13,673 nt of DNA from an uncultured Lachnospiraceae bacterium. GTDB taxonomy: Bacteria > Bacillota > Clostridia > Lachnospirales > Lachnospiraceae. Positions 6,676-13,673 of the stretch are shown here, in pieces. A program made the translations under genes and the position numbers. Numbering within the stretch: the first letter of the stretch is position 1; every line of letters begins with the position of its first letter. The stretch is from positions 4,547-18,219 of the forward strand of contig CAPQSW010000027.1 in the NCBI GenBank assembly GCA_948688495.1, in the 5' to 3' direction. Below the pieces are notes generated by a model, which was not told where the DNA came from, did not search any database, and saw nothing but the letters and a program-made list of their open reading frames with translations.

Positions 6676-7872
6676 TCATGCAAATTTCTTTAACATGTTT
6701 CTGATATAGGCTTCAACATCCTTCAAGTTAACTTTTTTTCCACTGTATGGAATATCGTAAATTTTCGTATTATAGAGGACGTCGGTTCTGGTTTTCAAAA
6801 AAAGATGGGAATCTGCCGTCTTTGCATCAAAATAATAATCTGCCACATCCGAAAAGGCAAAGAAATTCTTTCCACTACGGATGCCCGTTTTTGCATCTGC
6901 AATATAGGGCATGATAACGGCTTCCCTTTCTTTTTTAAGCTTTCTTAATATAGCGGTATCTGTACGAACAGAATTTCTTGTATCTGGCAGGTAAACCTTA
7001 CAAATGCTTCCCTTCTTAGGGCCTCCTTTCCCATCTGTGCGGTATACTTCTTTTACCTTTAGAGAAACTACGGAAAAGTAAACGTCTATCTTCCCTCCAG
7101 ATGCATGGTAATGTTGTATCCTTTTCACTGTACCACGGACGATGGCAGTATTTTCTGCGAAAATTTTCCTTGCCAAAACAATTCCATCTGGATGTTTTAT
7201 TCCATCTGAATTTGGCGGGGAAGGTTCTTCCGGTTGTGTCTGCGGTTCCCTATCTGGAAATTCTGTTACCGCTCGGATAGTTATACCTTGGGAATAGTCC
7301 GTCATCCCGGTCTTATCAATCTTAGCTATTACAGTGTCAGGAGCCTCTGAAATATCTGCATTTCCCAAATCTCCCGGCACGGCATCAATGCCTTCCCCGC
7401 CGTAAGATTTCTCTGAATCCGGGGTAATATCGCTGCCTGACTGATTTCCAGCGTTATAAATATCTCCTGATTTTGAATCCTGGCTGATTTTATTTTGATC
7501 TTTTTCGCCTGAACCGCTGTCTATTCCATTGGACCGCTTCTCCTTCTTTGTGCTATCTTTCCCATCCTGGACCTTGGCCTCCTGCACAGGCGTTAATCTT
7601 TCTGGGTGGCAATTATCCAGTAAAGCTGTCATTACGCATGCATCCCCATGCAAAAGACCATCGCCTATGCTGGAAATATGATACTGCCAGTATGTAATAC
7701 CAAGGATAAAAGCGAGGAACAGGCAGGCGCAGGCGGCAATGGAAACATATTTTCTTTTGTGCCAAATCCACAAGATATTATTTTTGGTTGTGTTCGGTTC
7801 TGCTCCCTGGCAATGTTCCAAAAGACTTTGATCCACATATCCGATGGCATCCAGCAAATCTTTCCCTGTCAT
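6676..7872 (-). CDS. Probable membrane anti-sigma factor with extracellular domain
   Basis: A 398-residue single-pass membrane protein, probably the anti-sigma partner of the adjacent ECF factor. Residues 1-40 are a cytosolic part with DLLDAIGYVDQSLLEHC, a pattern common in Clostridial proteins encoded after ECF sigma genes. Residues 42-62 are the membrane segment (SIAACACLFLAFILGITYW). Residues 95-230 are a low-complexity linker rich in Gly, Ser, Asp, Lys and Pro. Residues 231-398 form a compact outer domain with ENTAIVRGTVKRI (240-252), a SLKVKEVYRTDGKGG strand-turn and FAFSDVADYYF (338-348). The start at 7872 is supported by AAAGGAGGG at 7882-7890 and by the ATGA overlap with the sigma stop codon, which implies coupled translation. 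A longer reading from 7965 would run inside the sigma gene and is rejected. Anti-sigma role is inferred from position and topology; no ZAS zinc motif was seen. Confidence 0.8.
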   Translation of the reverse strand: MTGKDLLDAIGYVDQSLLEHCQGAEPNTTKNNILWIWHKRKYVSIAACACLFLAFILGITYWQYHISSIGDGLLHGDACVMTALLDNCHPERLTPVQEAKVQDGKDSTKKEKRSNGIDSGSGEKDQNKISQDSKSGDIYNAGNQSGSDITPDSEKSYGGEGIDAVPGDLGNADISEAPDTVIAKIDKTGMTDYSQGITIRAVTEFPDREPQTQPEEPSPPNSDGIKHPDGIVLARKIFAENTAIVRGTVKRIQHYHASGGKIDVYFSVVSLKVKEVYRTDGKGGPKKGSICKVYLPDTRNSVRTDTAILRKLKKEREAVIMPYIADAKTGIRSGKNFFAFSDVADYYFDAKTADSHLFLKTRTDVLYNTKIYDIPYSGKKVNLKDVEAYIRNMLKKFA

Positions 7873-8429
7873 ACAAAGTAGCCCTCCTTTCGCAAAAATT
7901 TCTTTAATTTGTTTCTCAGCCGGGAAAGTATGACCAGCACATTGCTTTCCCGCATCCCATAACATTTTGCAATCTCAGCAGTACTTTCCAAAAAGAAATA
8001 CCGGCGCAGGAAAATATCGCAGTCACGTTTGGGCAGGGTATGTAAAAACTGATTCACATTCTTCTGCAGCAGCTTCGCAGAATATTCAGATTCTACATCC
8101 TCCCGTGAAGATACACATTCATCTAATTCTTCTATTGCAACTATCACCATATCCCCGCCGCGCTTTTTCGCCTTTTGCATTTGATAGCGGTTAAGCGCCA
8201 GATTTCTTATTATTTTTGCAAAGAACGGCTTTAGAGATTTTGGTCTTTGCGGTGGAATTGTGTCCCATGCCTTAACCCATGTATCATTGATGCATTCTTT
8301 CGTATCTTCATGGTTTTGAAGGATATTGTTCGCAATGGTATAACAATATGTGCTGTATTTTGCTTCCGATTCAGCGATGGCACGTTCATCACGTTTCCAA
8401 TACAGGTCGAGAATCTGTGCATCTTCCAA
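7869..8429 (-). CDS. ECF-type RNA polymerase sigma factor
   Basis: A 186-residue sigma-70 family protein of the extracytoplasmic-function type. Region 2 spans about residues 22-90: YSTYCYTIANNILQNHED, then the DTWVKAWDTIPP promoter-melting segment (49-60), and FFAKIIRNLALNRY (69-82). Region 4 spans about 127-183, with LPKRDCDIFLRRYFF and the helix-turn-helix TAEIAKCYGMRESNVLVILSRLR (150-172, quoted in parts by its key residues). Regions 1 and 3 are absent, as expected. The start is TTG, chosen because a near-perfect AAAGGAGGTGG (8434-8444) precedes it. It is the first gene of a three-gene operon with a membrane protein and a secreted protein. It is likely held inactive by that membrane protein and released by an outside signal; target genes are unknown. 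Confidence 0.92.
   Translation of the reverse strand: MEDAQILDLYWKRDERAIAESEAKYSTYCYTIANNILQNHEDTKECINDTWVKAWDTIPPQRPKSLKPFFAKIIRNLALNRYQMQKAKKRGGDMVIVAIEELDECVSSREDVESEYSAKLLQKNVNQFLHTLPKRDCDIFLRRYFFLESTAEIAKCYGMRESNVLVILSRLRNKLKKFLRKEGYFV
7881..7890 (-). promoter_or_regulatory. ribosome site fixing the anti-sigma start
   Basis: AAAGGAGGGC lies eight bases upstream of the ATG at 7872 and within the last codons of the sigma gene. It selects this start over the in-frame ATG at 7965. Confidence 0.75.
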
Positions 8430-8433
8430 AATT

Positions 8434-8444
8434 CCACCTCCTTT
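8434..8444 (-). promoter_or_regulatory. strong ribosome site before the TTG start of the sigma gene
   Basis: AAAGGAGGTGG is nearly fully complementary to the 16S anti-Shine-Dalgarno sequence and sits four to five bases from the TTG at 8429 (seven from its GGAGG core). It compensates for the weak start codon and rules out other starts nearby. Confidence 0.75.
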
Positions 8445-8447
8445 ACC

Positions 8448-8460
8448 TGCAGGACCTGCA
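8448..8460. repeat. short perfect palindrome in the sigma operon leader
   Basis: TGCAGG-A-CCTGCA is a 13-base perfect inverted repeat, and the overlapping CCTGCAGG (8446-8453) is an 8-bp palindrome. ACCTGCA also occurs twice as a direct repeat (8445-8451, 8454-8460). It lies just upstream of the ribosome site, where a protein or RNA could act, but no function can be assigned. Confidence 0.4.
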
Positions 8461-8473
8461 TGAAACTTAAGAA

Positions 8474-8506
8474 CCCCTTCATTTTAATAGACAGGAAAAA
8501 TGAGGG
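8474..8506. promoter_or_regulatory. inverted repeat upstream of the ECF operon, possible ECF promoter
   Basis: On the minus strand CCCTCATTTT (8497-8506) and AAAATGA-A-GGGG (8474-8485) form a 10-bp inverted repeat with one unpaired A, around an 11-base centre containing TGTCTATT. The GTCTA centre resembles ECF-type -10 elements, so this could be the autoregulated promoter of the operon; a matching -35 element could not be fixed. It could instead be an operator or leader hairpin. Confidence 0.4.
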
Positions 8507-8537
8507 ATTCTATCACAATATTTTCACTTTTCTCATA

Positions 8538-8568
8538 ATCATACCATATCTTATCCTTTTGTTTGCAA
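8538..8568 (-). promoter_or_regulatory. candidate sigma-A promoter of the ECF operon
   Basis: On the minus strand an extended -10, TGGTATGAT (8538-8546), is preceded by TTGCAA (8563-8568) at a 19-bp spacing. The spacing is long and the -35 weak, so this is a tentative basal promoter. It would add a leader of about 100 bases that includes both inverted repeats downstream. Confidence 0.3.
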
Positions 8569-8585
8569 TCTTATTTCAGTTTTTC

Positions 8586-8614
8586 TTGACACAGATATAT
8601 CGTAGTGCTATACT
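8586..8614 (+). promoter_or_regulatory. consensus sigma-A promoter of the padR-DUF2812 operon
   Basis: A perfect TTGACA (8586-8591) and TATACT (8609-8614) lie 17 bp apart, the strongest promoter in the window. The start near 8621 gives a leader of about 37 bases, with GAGGTGA (8647-8653) before the ATG. Such a strong promoter fits a gene normally held down by a repressor. Confidence 0.8.
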
Positions 8615-8624
8615 ACATCGTAGT
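8599..8624. promoter_or_regulatory. candidate PadR operator overlapping the -10 box
   Basis: GTAGT-GCTAT-ACTAC (8602-8616) is an inverted repeat whose centre contains the start of the -10 box. ATCGTAGT occurs twice with an 18-bp period (8599-8606, 8617-8624), and CTAC-ATC-GTAG (8613-8623) is a second small inverted repeat. A further TACATCG copy is at 8629-8635. PadR proteins commonly repress their own promoters through such sites; the assignment is inference. Confidence 0.55.
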
Positions 8625-8657
8625 TCGATACATCGCATTATTGAGTGAGGTGATACA

Positions 8658-8975
8658 ATGGATAACCATATCCGTAAAGTATATGTGCCAATGACTGAGA
8701 CAGGCTTCTATATTCTTCTCTGCCTGAGGGAAGAAGCACATGGGTACAGTATTGTGAAAAAAACAGAACAACTAACACACGGAGAAATCAAAATCAGTCC
8801 CGGGACATTGTATGGGAGTCTGTCCAAAATGGAAAAGGACGGCCTTATTACATTTATCCGGGAAGAAGAAAAACGCAAAATCTACCATATTACAGAACTC
8901 GGAACACAGGTGCTTGAGCTGGAAATGAAGCGGATTGAGCGCTTGTATGAGAGCATGAAGGAGGCACGGATATGA
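8658..8975 (+). CDS. PadR-family transcriptional repressor
   Basis: A 105-residue DNA-binding protein of the PadR family, short form, consisting mainly of the winged helix. The family signature is clear: an N-terminal helix ETGFYILLCLREEAHGYSI (14-32), the recognition helix SPGTLYGSLSKMEKDGLI (47-64), and the wing EEEKRKIYHIT (69-79) followed by a C-terminal helix for dimerisation (about 82-103). PadR proteins bind as dimers to inverted repeats at their own promoter and are released by small molecules or membrane-stress signals; the ligand here is unknown. The ATG has GAGGTGA four bases upstream. Its stop codon overlaps the next start as ATGA, so it is coupled to the DUF2812 gene, a pairing common in Firmicutes. 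It is divergent from the ECF operon. Confidence 0.93.
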   Translation: MDNHIRKVYVPMTETGFYILLCLREEAHGYSIVKKTEQLTHGEIKISPGTLYGSLSKMEKDGLITFIREEEKRKIYHITELGTQVLELEMKRIERLYESMKEARI

Positions 8976-9523
8976 AGGATACAAAGACAGAATTTAAATT
9001 ATTCTCTATTATAGAATGGAAGAAAGAAGAACGCTACCTCAGAGAACAGCACAAAAACGGCTGGGAATTTGTCGCCGTTAATTTTATCGGCCTTTACCAT
9101 TTTAAAAAATGCGAGCCAAAAGATGTTGTCTATCAGTTAGATTATAATCCTGAAAGCGTTACACAGAAAGCAGAATATATTCAGATGTTTCATGACTGTG
9201 GATGGGAATATCTGCAGAATTTCTTCGGTTACAGCTATTTCCGCAAAGAAGCGGCCTTCATGAACGGAGCAGATGAGGAAATATTCTGCGATGATGCCTC
9301 TCGGCTTGATATGATGAAACGTGTTTTGAGACACCGCATGACGCCTTTATTCGTTATTTTCTTTTTGATTATTATTCCACAGATTATTCTGCAAAGCCAG
9401 TTCGATACATTTGAAACCCATTTCCTGCTGGCTATATTCTGCATACTGCTTGTCGTATATCTAGTATTTTTTGCAATTTTTTTTATCCAGTTCTGGAAAT
9501 ATTCCAGGAACATCCATAAGTAA
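8972..9523 (+). CDS. DUF2812 membrane protein, partner of PadR
   Basis: A 183-residue protein of the DUF2812 family, commonly encoded next to PadR regulators. The family pattern is two similar halves: EWKKEERYLREQHKNGWEF (15-33) with YHFKKCEPKDVVYQLDY (42-58), then a second GWEYL (77-81) with GYSYFRKE (86-93). Two hydrophobic segments at about 123-141 and 150-173 anchor it in the membrane, leaving the N-terminal domain in the cytosol by the positive-inside rule (RHR at 120-122, KYSR at 176-179). Its start overlaps the padR stop, indicating coupled translation, and no separate ribosome site is needed. Function of the family is not established; a role as a sensor or modulator for the repressor is inference. 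Confidence 0.85.
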   Translation: MKDTKTEFKLFSIIEWKKEERYLREQHKNGWEFVAVNFIGLYHFKKCEPKDVVYQLDYNPESVTQKAEYIQMFHDCGWEYLQNFFGYSYFRKEAAFMNGADEEIFCDDASRLDMMKRVLRHRMTPLFVIFFLIIIPQIILQSQFDTFETHFLLAIFCILLVVYLVFFAIFFIQFWKYSRNIHK

Positions 9524-9540
9524 CCGGATAATATGGATTT

Positions 9541-9575
9541 GCCGCTCCATGACTGACCTATAGCCACGGAGCGGC
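9541..9575. terminator. hairpin between the DUF2812 and giant-protein genes
   Basis: GCCGCTCC (9541-9548) pairs perfectly with GGAGCGGC (9568-9575), with two more pairs possible past a mismatch. It lies 17 bp after the DUF2812 stop and 20 bp after the stop of the opposing gene. T runs are weak on both strands, so it is a probable bidirectional terminator of modest strength. Confidence 0.55.
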
Positions 9576-9595
9576 TTACCTATCAATGTTCCAAC

Positions 9596-12500
9596 CTATT
9601 TCACTTTAAAATTCTTTGTCTTTGCCTTTTGAATAAGCTTCTTGTATGATGATTTCTTTGATTTCTTTACATTGAATGTAATATTCTTTTTCACATTCTT
9701 AAATGCATGTTTTCCTATGCTCTTAACTGCCGTGCCGCTGAATTTCACCTTTGCAAGCTTCTTACAGCCGCTGAATGCCTCGCTGCCAATCGTCTTAACA
9801 TTCTTTCCAATCGTAACGCTTTTTAACTTGGACTGATTCTTAAATGATTTCTTATTGACTGCCGTCACTTTAAAGGACATTCCATTATATGTCACGGCAG
9901 ACGGAACGCTCAGGGAAGCCAGCTTCTTAGACGTCCCGGTAATCGTTACTTCCTTTGCCGATGCCGTACACTTTGTAATCTTATATTTCAGGCTCTTGGA
10001 CGTGAACGTTTTCTTCATGACAAATACTGCTTTTTTGCTGATGCCCTTCCATGCATCCTTACCGGTCTTCTTTACTGCTGTCCCCGTAAAGGTTACCTTT
10101 GTCAGCTTCTTGTCGTTATAAAACGCCTTTTTACCGATAGTGACAACATACTTGCCAATGACAACGCTCTTTAAGATCTTCTGGCTTGCCAAAGCCTGGT
10201 CTCCTATAGCCGTTACCCTGAATCTCTCACCTTTGTAACTTACAGCTTCCGGCACCGTCAGCGTGGTGAACTGCTTTGCTGCTCCAATTACGGATACATT
10301 CTTCGTCGTTCCTTTGTAAGCCGTAATTTTGTATTTTAATCCGTCGCTGTCAAAGACATCATTCAGTTTCGGTTTTTCGTCGTCCGGTTCAATCGTTTTC
10401 TCCGCTTCTTCCACTGCCGTTTTCAGCTTAGACAGTGCATCCTCGATCTCTTTGGCAGTTACGTTCTCTTTATCCAGCAGTCCCCTTACTTCGTTAATCA
10501 CGGGCTGCAGCTTTTGTTTCTCTGCTTCGCTCAGCCTGTCAAGCAGTTTTTCCGCCTCTCTGATTTTTGTACTCAGCTCTGCCATCTGCTGCATCGGCGG
10601 TTTCGGATCTTCCTTTTCGACCACAGTAACAGTTGCAGTTGCTGATTTGGACGAATCTGCCTTGGAAACGGCTGTGACGGTCAACGTTTCTGCCGTCTCG
10701 TCGCTCCCTACTGATAATATCCCTTCTTTTGTTATAGCCGTTTGGCTGCTGTTTCCACCGCTGACGCTCCAGTTCACTTCCGTGGAAGGATTGTTCTCTC
10801 CCGTCACCGTTGCGGTAAAAGCCTGTTTCATTCCCTGCTTCACGTTTGCCTGCGCTGGACTGACGGATATGTTTGTCACCTTAGAAACGCCACTCACTGT
10901 CAGGGTGAACACCATAGATTTCGTAACTGTTGTGTCTTTGGAAGACGTCGAGGTAACTGTCACCTCATACGTTCCTGCAGCCAGTCCTTCTGCTACCTTA
11001 ATCTGGTTGGTAGCCTCATCCCAGAAAATCTTGCCGTTCCCGGTATTTCCAGAAAGTGTTACGACATAAGGCCCGCTTCCTCCTTTTAACATGAAACTCT
11101 GGGTCTCCGCCGCCGCGTAGCCTTCGGTCAACGTCATTTCTGCCGGACCTTCCAAATCAATGGCGGTTGGTATATTCAACCGGATCGAGGGCGCCATGTC
11201 AGGCGTAGCAGACGCATATCCGGATTCGCCGGCTCCCTCTTTGCTGACAAAGTAATGCTCCAGGCCGTTGGCTTCATTCACCACCAGGCTCAATGTTTCT
11301 TTCCCGTCCCGCAGCGCTTTTGCCACAATATCCGTGATATCCACCGTGACGCGGCTTCCGTTTACCGCAAAGCTGCTTCCGGGCTTATCCTGAAAAACCG
11401 CGCCCAGATGATACGGCTCGGATGTCTTTACTGCCGCAGTGTCAATCGTAAACGCCGGTTTGGTATTCCAGGTAATGCCGCCGCTCGCATTTCCGCTATT
11501 GCTCCCGGTTCCTTCCGTCCAAGAATCATCCTCGATTGCCGCCACCTTCAGCGAATCCTCTTTATTCTTATCCCCATCCTTGCGCAGCGTAACGTAAGTA
11601 AGGCAAAGCTCCGCCTTATCAAACAGGTCTTTCTGTTCTTTCATCTGCACCAAATCAAATTTGAGGAAAATTATCTTGCCGTCTGTCGTATCCGACGTGC
11701 TGGTGCTGCCGTTTTCCCCCATCTCCCCATTTTTCGTATTCATAGCTGTAAGGTAGAGGGTTCCGCCAAAATTCTTTGTTTTTTCATCCTTCCATGACTG
11801 GATGTGCGCATCCTCGGATACGGTATAGCCCTTTAGGCTGTTCTGGGCTGATCCAACTGTTATCTTCACAGAAGCCTCTACCGGCTTGCCGGTATGGTCT
11901 GCAACCGTAAATTTCACATCATAAGATCTGCCGATATCCTCGGCGGAAGGCGTCCAGCGAAATCTTGCCGCTGATGATTCAAAATCCGCCTTTCCTGCCA
12001 GCTCTCCCAAATCCGCTGTATATGCGAGGGCATCTCCATCATCCTCATCCTCCGCCTTTACACAGAACACCAATGGGTTTTCTGCATAAGCGGTAAGCGT
12101 GCTGCCTGGGAATGTAATCACTGGCAGATGGTTATCTTCCACTGGAGTACTACCGTTGACAAACGTAAATTTGGAAATATTGCCTGTATTTAAATTCAAG
12201 TCGCTGGTATAGGAAACTTTCCTGCCGCTAACCCACAAATCTTTTACGGTAAGGTTTTCAATATTCTGAAAATCAAACTTCTTACTCTCCGCACCCGATG
12301 CTCCGTTAAAATAACAGTTTTCCAGCACTACTTCCTGGATTTTCTGTCCGTCCTTTCCAAAAATTTCCGCGTTCGCACCCACACGGGTCGTATCAAAAGA
12401 GCTGTTCTTAATGGTCACGCTCTCATATCTGGGATATTCTCCTGTGCTGTTCTGAATTGTGATGCCGCGTCCGCCGCCCGTAAAGTTCACAGAATTTACA

Positions 12501-13672
12501 TTATCAAAGGCATAATTCTTCATCTGATTCCCATAACAGTTATGCCCCATACGGATACCGTTCCCGCCGCCAAAGCTCCAGCCCAGTGTATTCTTGACTG
12601 AGACATTGAAGCTGTCCTCGGTATCCCACTGTGCATAATCTGCATTATACTGGTCAAAGCCCGGCACGGTATTCGTAAATCCATCGCTCGGATTGTAATG
12701 GCCGGAGGCAAAGCAGTCGTCATTTCCCAGCGTAAATGCCCCATTGATCGTAAGATCCTGTGCGCTTGCCATATCAAGGCCATCCACCCAGGGCTGGTTG
12801 TAAGGCGTAAGTCCCTTGATATTGTTCAACGTGCAATGCTTGCTGCCATGGGATTCCCAGTTCCACTGCTTGGCGTCCCGCACATAGGTGTCCTGAAACG
12901 TAATATTGCTGGAGCGAACAATCATCACGCCGCCCTGATGGCAGCTGTCTTTGGCGTCATGGCGGTCTTTCCTATAATTCTCCACGCCGTTCCCGTCAAA
13001 GATCCCCCTGCCGGAAATAGTAATGTTCTCGGAATCCCAGATGCCGATTGCCGGCTCCATGGCCTGCATACATTCCTGAATGCGGTTTTTTAAGAGTGCG
13101 CCTTCCTCAAGATAAATCGTCACTGCCTTCCCCTTGCGGTTTCTGATTTCCAGGCCGGAATATTTATAAGTACCCGCTGGGAAATACAGCGTATCATATG
13201 GCGATCCATCTTTATAAATCTCATCTAGGGCTGCCTTTAGCGCTGCGCTCACATCATCTTTTTCCAGCGCGCGCTTATTGGGGAAGCGGACCTGACCCGT
13301 ATCGCTGCTGACCGTGCGCCCTTCCTCATAAGCCTGCCCGCCGCTGGTCGTCCCAGCTTCCACCACCTTCTTCCCAACCTCTGTGTCATTGGGATGATCC
13401 TTTAAATATTGCGCGGAAAACTCTTGGAAGTTCAGCACATTTGCCGACGACTTATTCGGCGCGTCCGTCTCTAAGGGATCATTGATCAGCGCAAGATAAG
13501 GCTTGCCCTTCTGGTCTGCCGGGCCACCGTTGATCATCACAATCGCATACGGCAGTTCCTGCGCCATAGAGAACGTCAATGTCCGTTTATCCCCGCTGAT
13601 GCTGAGTGCATCCTGGGGATAATACCTCTGCGGATACACCGTGACAGAATTGATATCCTCTGTCACCGTCAC
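9596..13672 (-). CDS. Giant secreted beta-helix glycosidase with CBM, Ig and LRR_5 domains (5' partial)
   Basis: The last 1358 residues of a large protein; the reading frame is open to the window edge, so start and signal peptide are missing. Residues 1-75 form a beta-sandwich typically placed before GH49/GH28-like domains (VTVYPQRYYPQ, PYAIVMING). Residues 130-500 are a right-handed beta-helix with VDGLD (296-300) and GNDDC (316-320), matching the acidic motifs of GH28/GH49; the GHG motif of pectinases is replaced by GGGNGIRMGH (368-377). Residues 515-606 are a cadherin-like Ig domain, 613-833 a DNRLRE/CBM96-like sugar-binding module, 835-928 an Ig-like domain, 930-1018 a BIG2 domain, 1027-1095 charged helices, and 1110-1340 two BspA-type LRR_5 blocks. 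No LPXTG motif is present; the C-terminus is strongly basic. Probable role: breakdown and binding of a plant, host or microbial polysaccharide. Substrate is not predictable. Confidence 0.82.
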   Translation of the reverse strand: MTVTEDINSVTVYPQRYYPQDALSISGDKRTLTFSMAQELPYAIVMINGGPADQKGKPYLALINDPLETDAPNKSSANVLNFQEFSAQYLKDHPNDTEVGKKVVEAGTTSGGQAYEEGRTVSSDTGQVRFPNKRALEKDDVSAALKAALDEIYKDGSPYDTLYFPAGTYKYSGLEIRNRKGKAVTIYLEEGALLKNRIQECMQAMEPAIGIWDSENITISGRGIFDGNGVENYRKDRHDAKDSCHQGGVMIVRSSNITFQDTYVRDAKQWNWESHGSKHCTLNNIKGLTPYNQPWVDGLDMASAQDLTINGAFTLGNDDCFASGHYNPSDGFTNTVPGFDQYNADYAQWDTEDSFNVSVKNTLGWSFGGGNGIRMGHNCYGNQMKNYAFDNVNSVNFTGGGRGITIQNSTGEYPRYESVTIKNSSFDTTRVGANAEIFGKDGQKIQEVVLENCYFNGASGAESKKFDFQNIENLTVKDLWVSGRKVSYTSDLNLNTGNISKFTFVNGSTPVEDNHLPVITFPGSTLTAYAENPLVFCVKAEDEDDGDALAYTADLGELAGKADFESSAARFRWTPSAEDIGRSYDVKFTVADHTGKPVEASVKITVGSAQNSLKGYTVSEDAHIQSWKDEKTKNFGGTLYLTAMNTKNGEMGENGSTSTSDTTDGKIIFLKFDLVQMKEQKDLFDKAELCLTYVTLRKDGDKNKEDSLKVAAIEDDSWTEGTGSNSGNASGGITWNTKPAFTIDTAAVKTSEPYHLGAVFQDKPGSSFAVNGSRVTVDITDIVAKALRDGKETLSLVVNEANGLEHYFVSKEGAGESGYASATPDMAPSIRLNIPTAIDLEGPAEMTLTEGYAAAETQSFMLKGGSGPYVVTLSGNTGNGKIFWDEATNQIKVAEGLAAGTYEVTVTSTSSKDTTVTKSMVFTLTVSGVSKVTNISVSPAQANVKQGMKQAFTATVTGENNPSTEVNWSVSGGNSSQTAITKEGILSVGSDETAETLTVTAVSKADSSKSATATVTVVEKEDPKPPMQQMAELSTKIREAEKLLDRLSEAEKQKLQPVINEVRGLLDKENVTAKEIEDALSKLKTAVEEAEKTIEPDDEKPKLNDVFDSDGLKYKITAYKGTTKNVSVIGAAKQFTTLTVPEAVSYKGERFRVTAIGDQALASQKILKSVVIGKYVVTIGKKAFYNDKKLTKVTFTGTAVKKTGKDAWKGISKKAVFVMKKTFTSKSLKYKITKCTASAKEVTITGTSKKLASLSVPSAVTYNGMSFKVTAVNKKSFKNQSKLKSVTIGKNVKTIGSEAFSGCKKLAKVKFSGTAVKSIGKHAFKNVKKNITFNVKKSKKSSYKKLIQKAKTKNFKVK
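9668..10339 (-). repeat. tandem duplication of the LRR_5 block
   Basis: Residues 1112-1219 (DNA 10016-10339) and 1228-1335 (DNA 9668-9991) of the giant protein are two copies of one unit of about 108 residues with a 116-residue period. Both begin LKYKIT and share VTAI/VTAV, LKSVVIGK/LKSVTIGK, KTIG/VTIG and FTGTAVK/FSGTAVK at matching positions. The copies have diverged, so this is an old duplication at protein level. Confidence 0.75.
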
Positions 13673-13673
13673 C

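Noticed and set aside
7873..7965. N-terminal extension of the anti-sigma gene from the ATG at 7965
   Set aside because: It would overlap the sigma region 4 coding sequence by 97 bases, whereas the ATG at 7872 has AAAGGAGGG and an exact ATGA overlap with the sigma stop.
8231..8482. Alternative minus-strand frame starting upstream of the sigma gene
   Set aside because: It is a different frame from the sigma factor and has no domain; the sigma frame has the strong ribosome site and conserved regions 2 and 4.
9668..10339. CRISPR-like or satellite DNA repeat
   Set aside because: The repetition is at protein level, has only two diverged copies and is explained by LRR_5 duplication.
10329..11069. 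A 246-codon open frame on the plus strand, opposite the giant protein
   Set aside because: It is rich in Ser, Val and Phe with no recognisable domain and lies wholly antisense to clear Ig-like and helical domains; it is a shadow of repetitive coding sequence.

Overview
The window looks like chromosomal DNA of a low-to-mid-GC anaerobic Firmicute, most likely a gut Clostridium/Lachnospiraceae-type organism. The reasons are a DUF896 (YnzC-like) protein, a phosphofructokinase with pyrophosphate-type residues, a PadR/DUF2812 pair, an ECF sigma operon with strong AGGAGG ribosome sites, and large secreted proteins built from BIG2, BspA-type leucine-rich repeat and carbohydrate-binding domains. The genus assignment is inference from gene content, not from a marker gene.

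Layout. Positions 1-1640 are housekeeping: a small DUF896 gene (minus) and a phosphofructokinase gene (plus) diverge from a 113-bp gap in which two good sigma-A promoters interlock. Positions 1644-5778 hold one self-contained transcription unit on the minus strand. It has its own consensus promoter, a single 1340-codon gene, and hairpins at both sides. The product has an N-terminal PD-(D/E)xK nuclease-like domain, a first NTPase-like module that has lost its P-loop, a second NTPase module with intact Walker motifs, and C-terminal TPR repeats. This is the architecture of single-protein STAND/Avs-type antiphage defence and is the most interesting item in the window.

Positions 5801-8506 are a three-gene minus-strand operon: an ECF sigma factor (TTG start), a single-pass membrane protein that is its likely anti-sigma factor (ATGA overlap), and a small secreted Ig-like protein rich in cysteine. 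Divergent from it, at 8586-9575, is a PadR repressor with a promoter that carries repeats looking like its own operator, coupled by a second ATGA overlap to a DUF2812 membrane protein.

Positions 9596-13673 are the 3' part of a very large secreted multidomain protein (minus strand, N-terminus outside the window). It has a right-handed beta-helix polysaccharide hydrolase-like domain (GH28/GH49 type), a cadherin-like Ig domain, a DNRLRE/CBM96-like module, two more Ig-like domains, a helical segment and two tandem BspA-type LRR_5 blocks.

How it fits together. The sigma/anti-sigma operon and the giant hydrolase are both about the cell surface, but nothing in the window shows that one controls the other. 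The nuclease-STAND gene is bracketed by terminators and stands alone, as expected for an accessory defence gene between core genes. No tRNA, rRNA, CRISPR array, transposase or integrase was seen.
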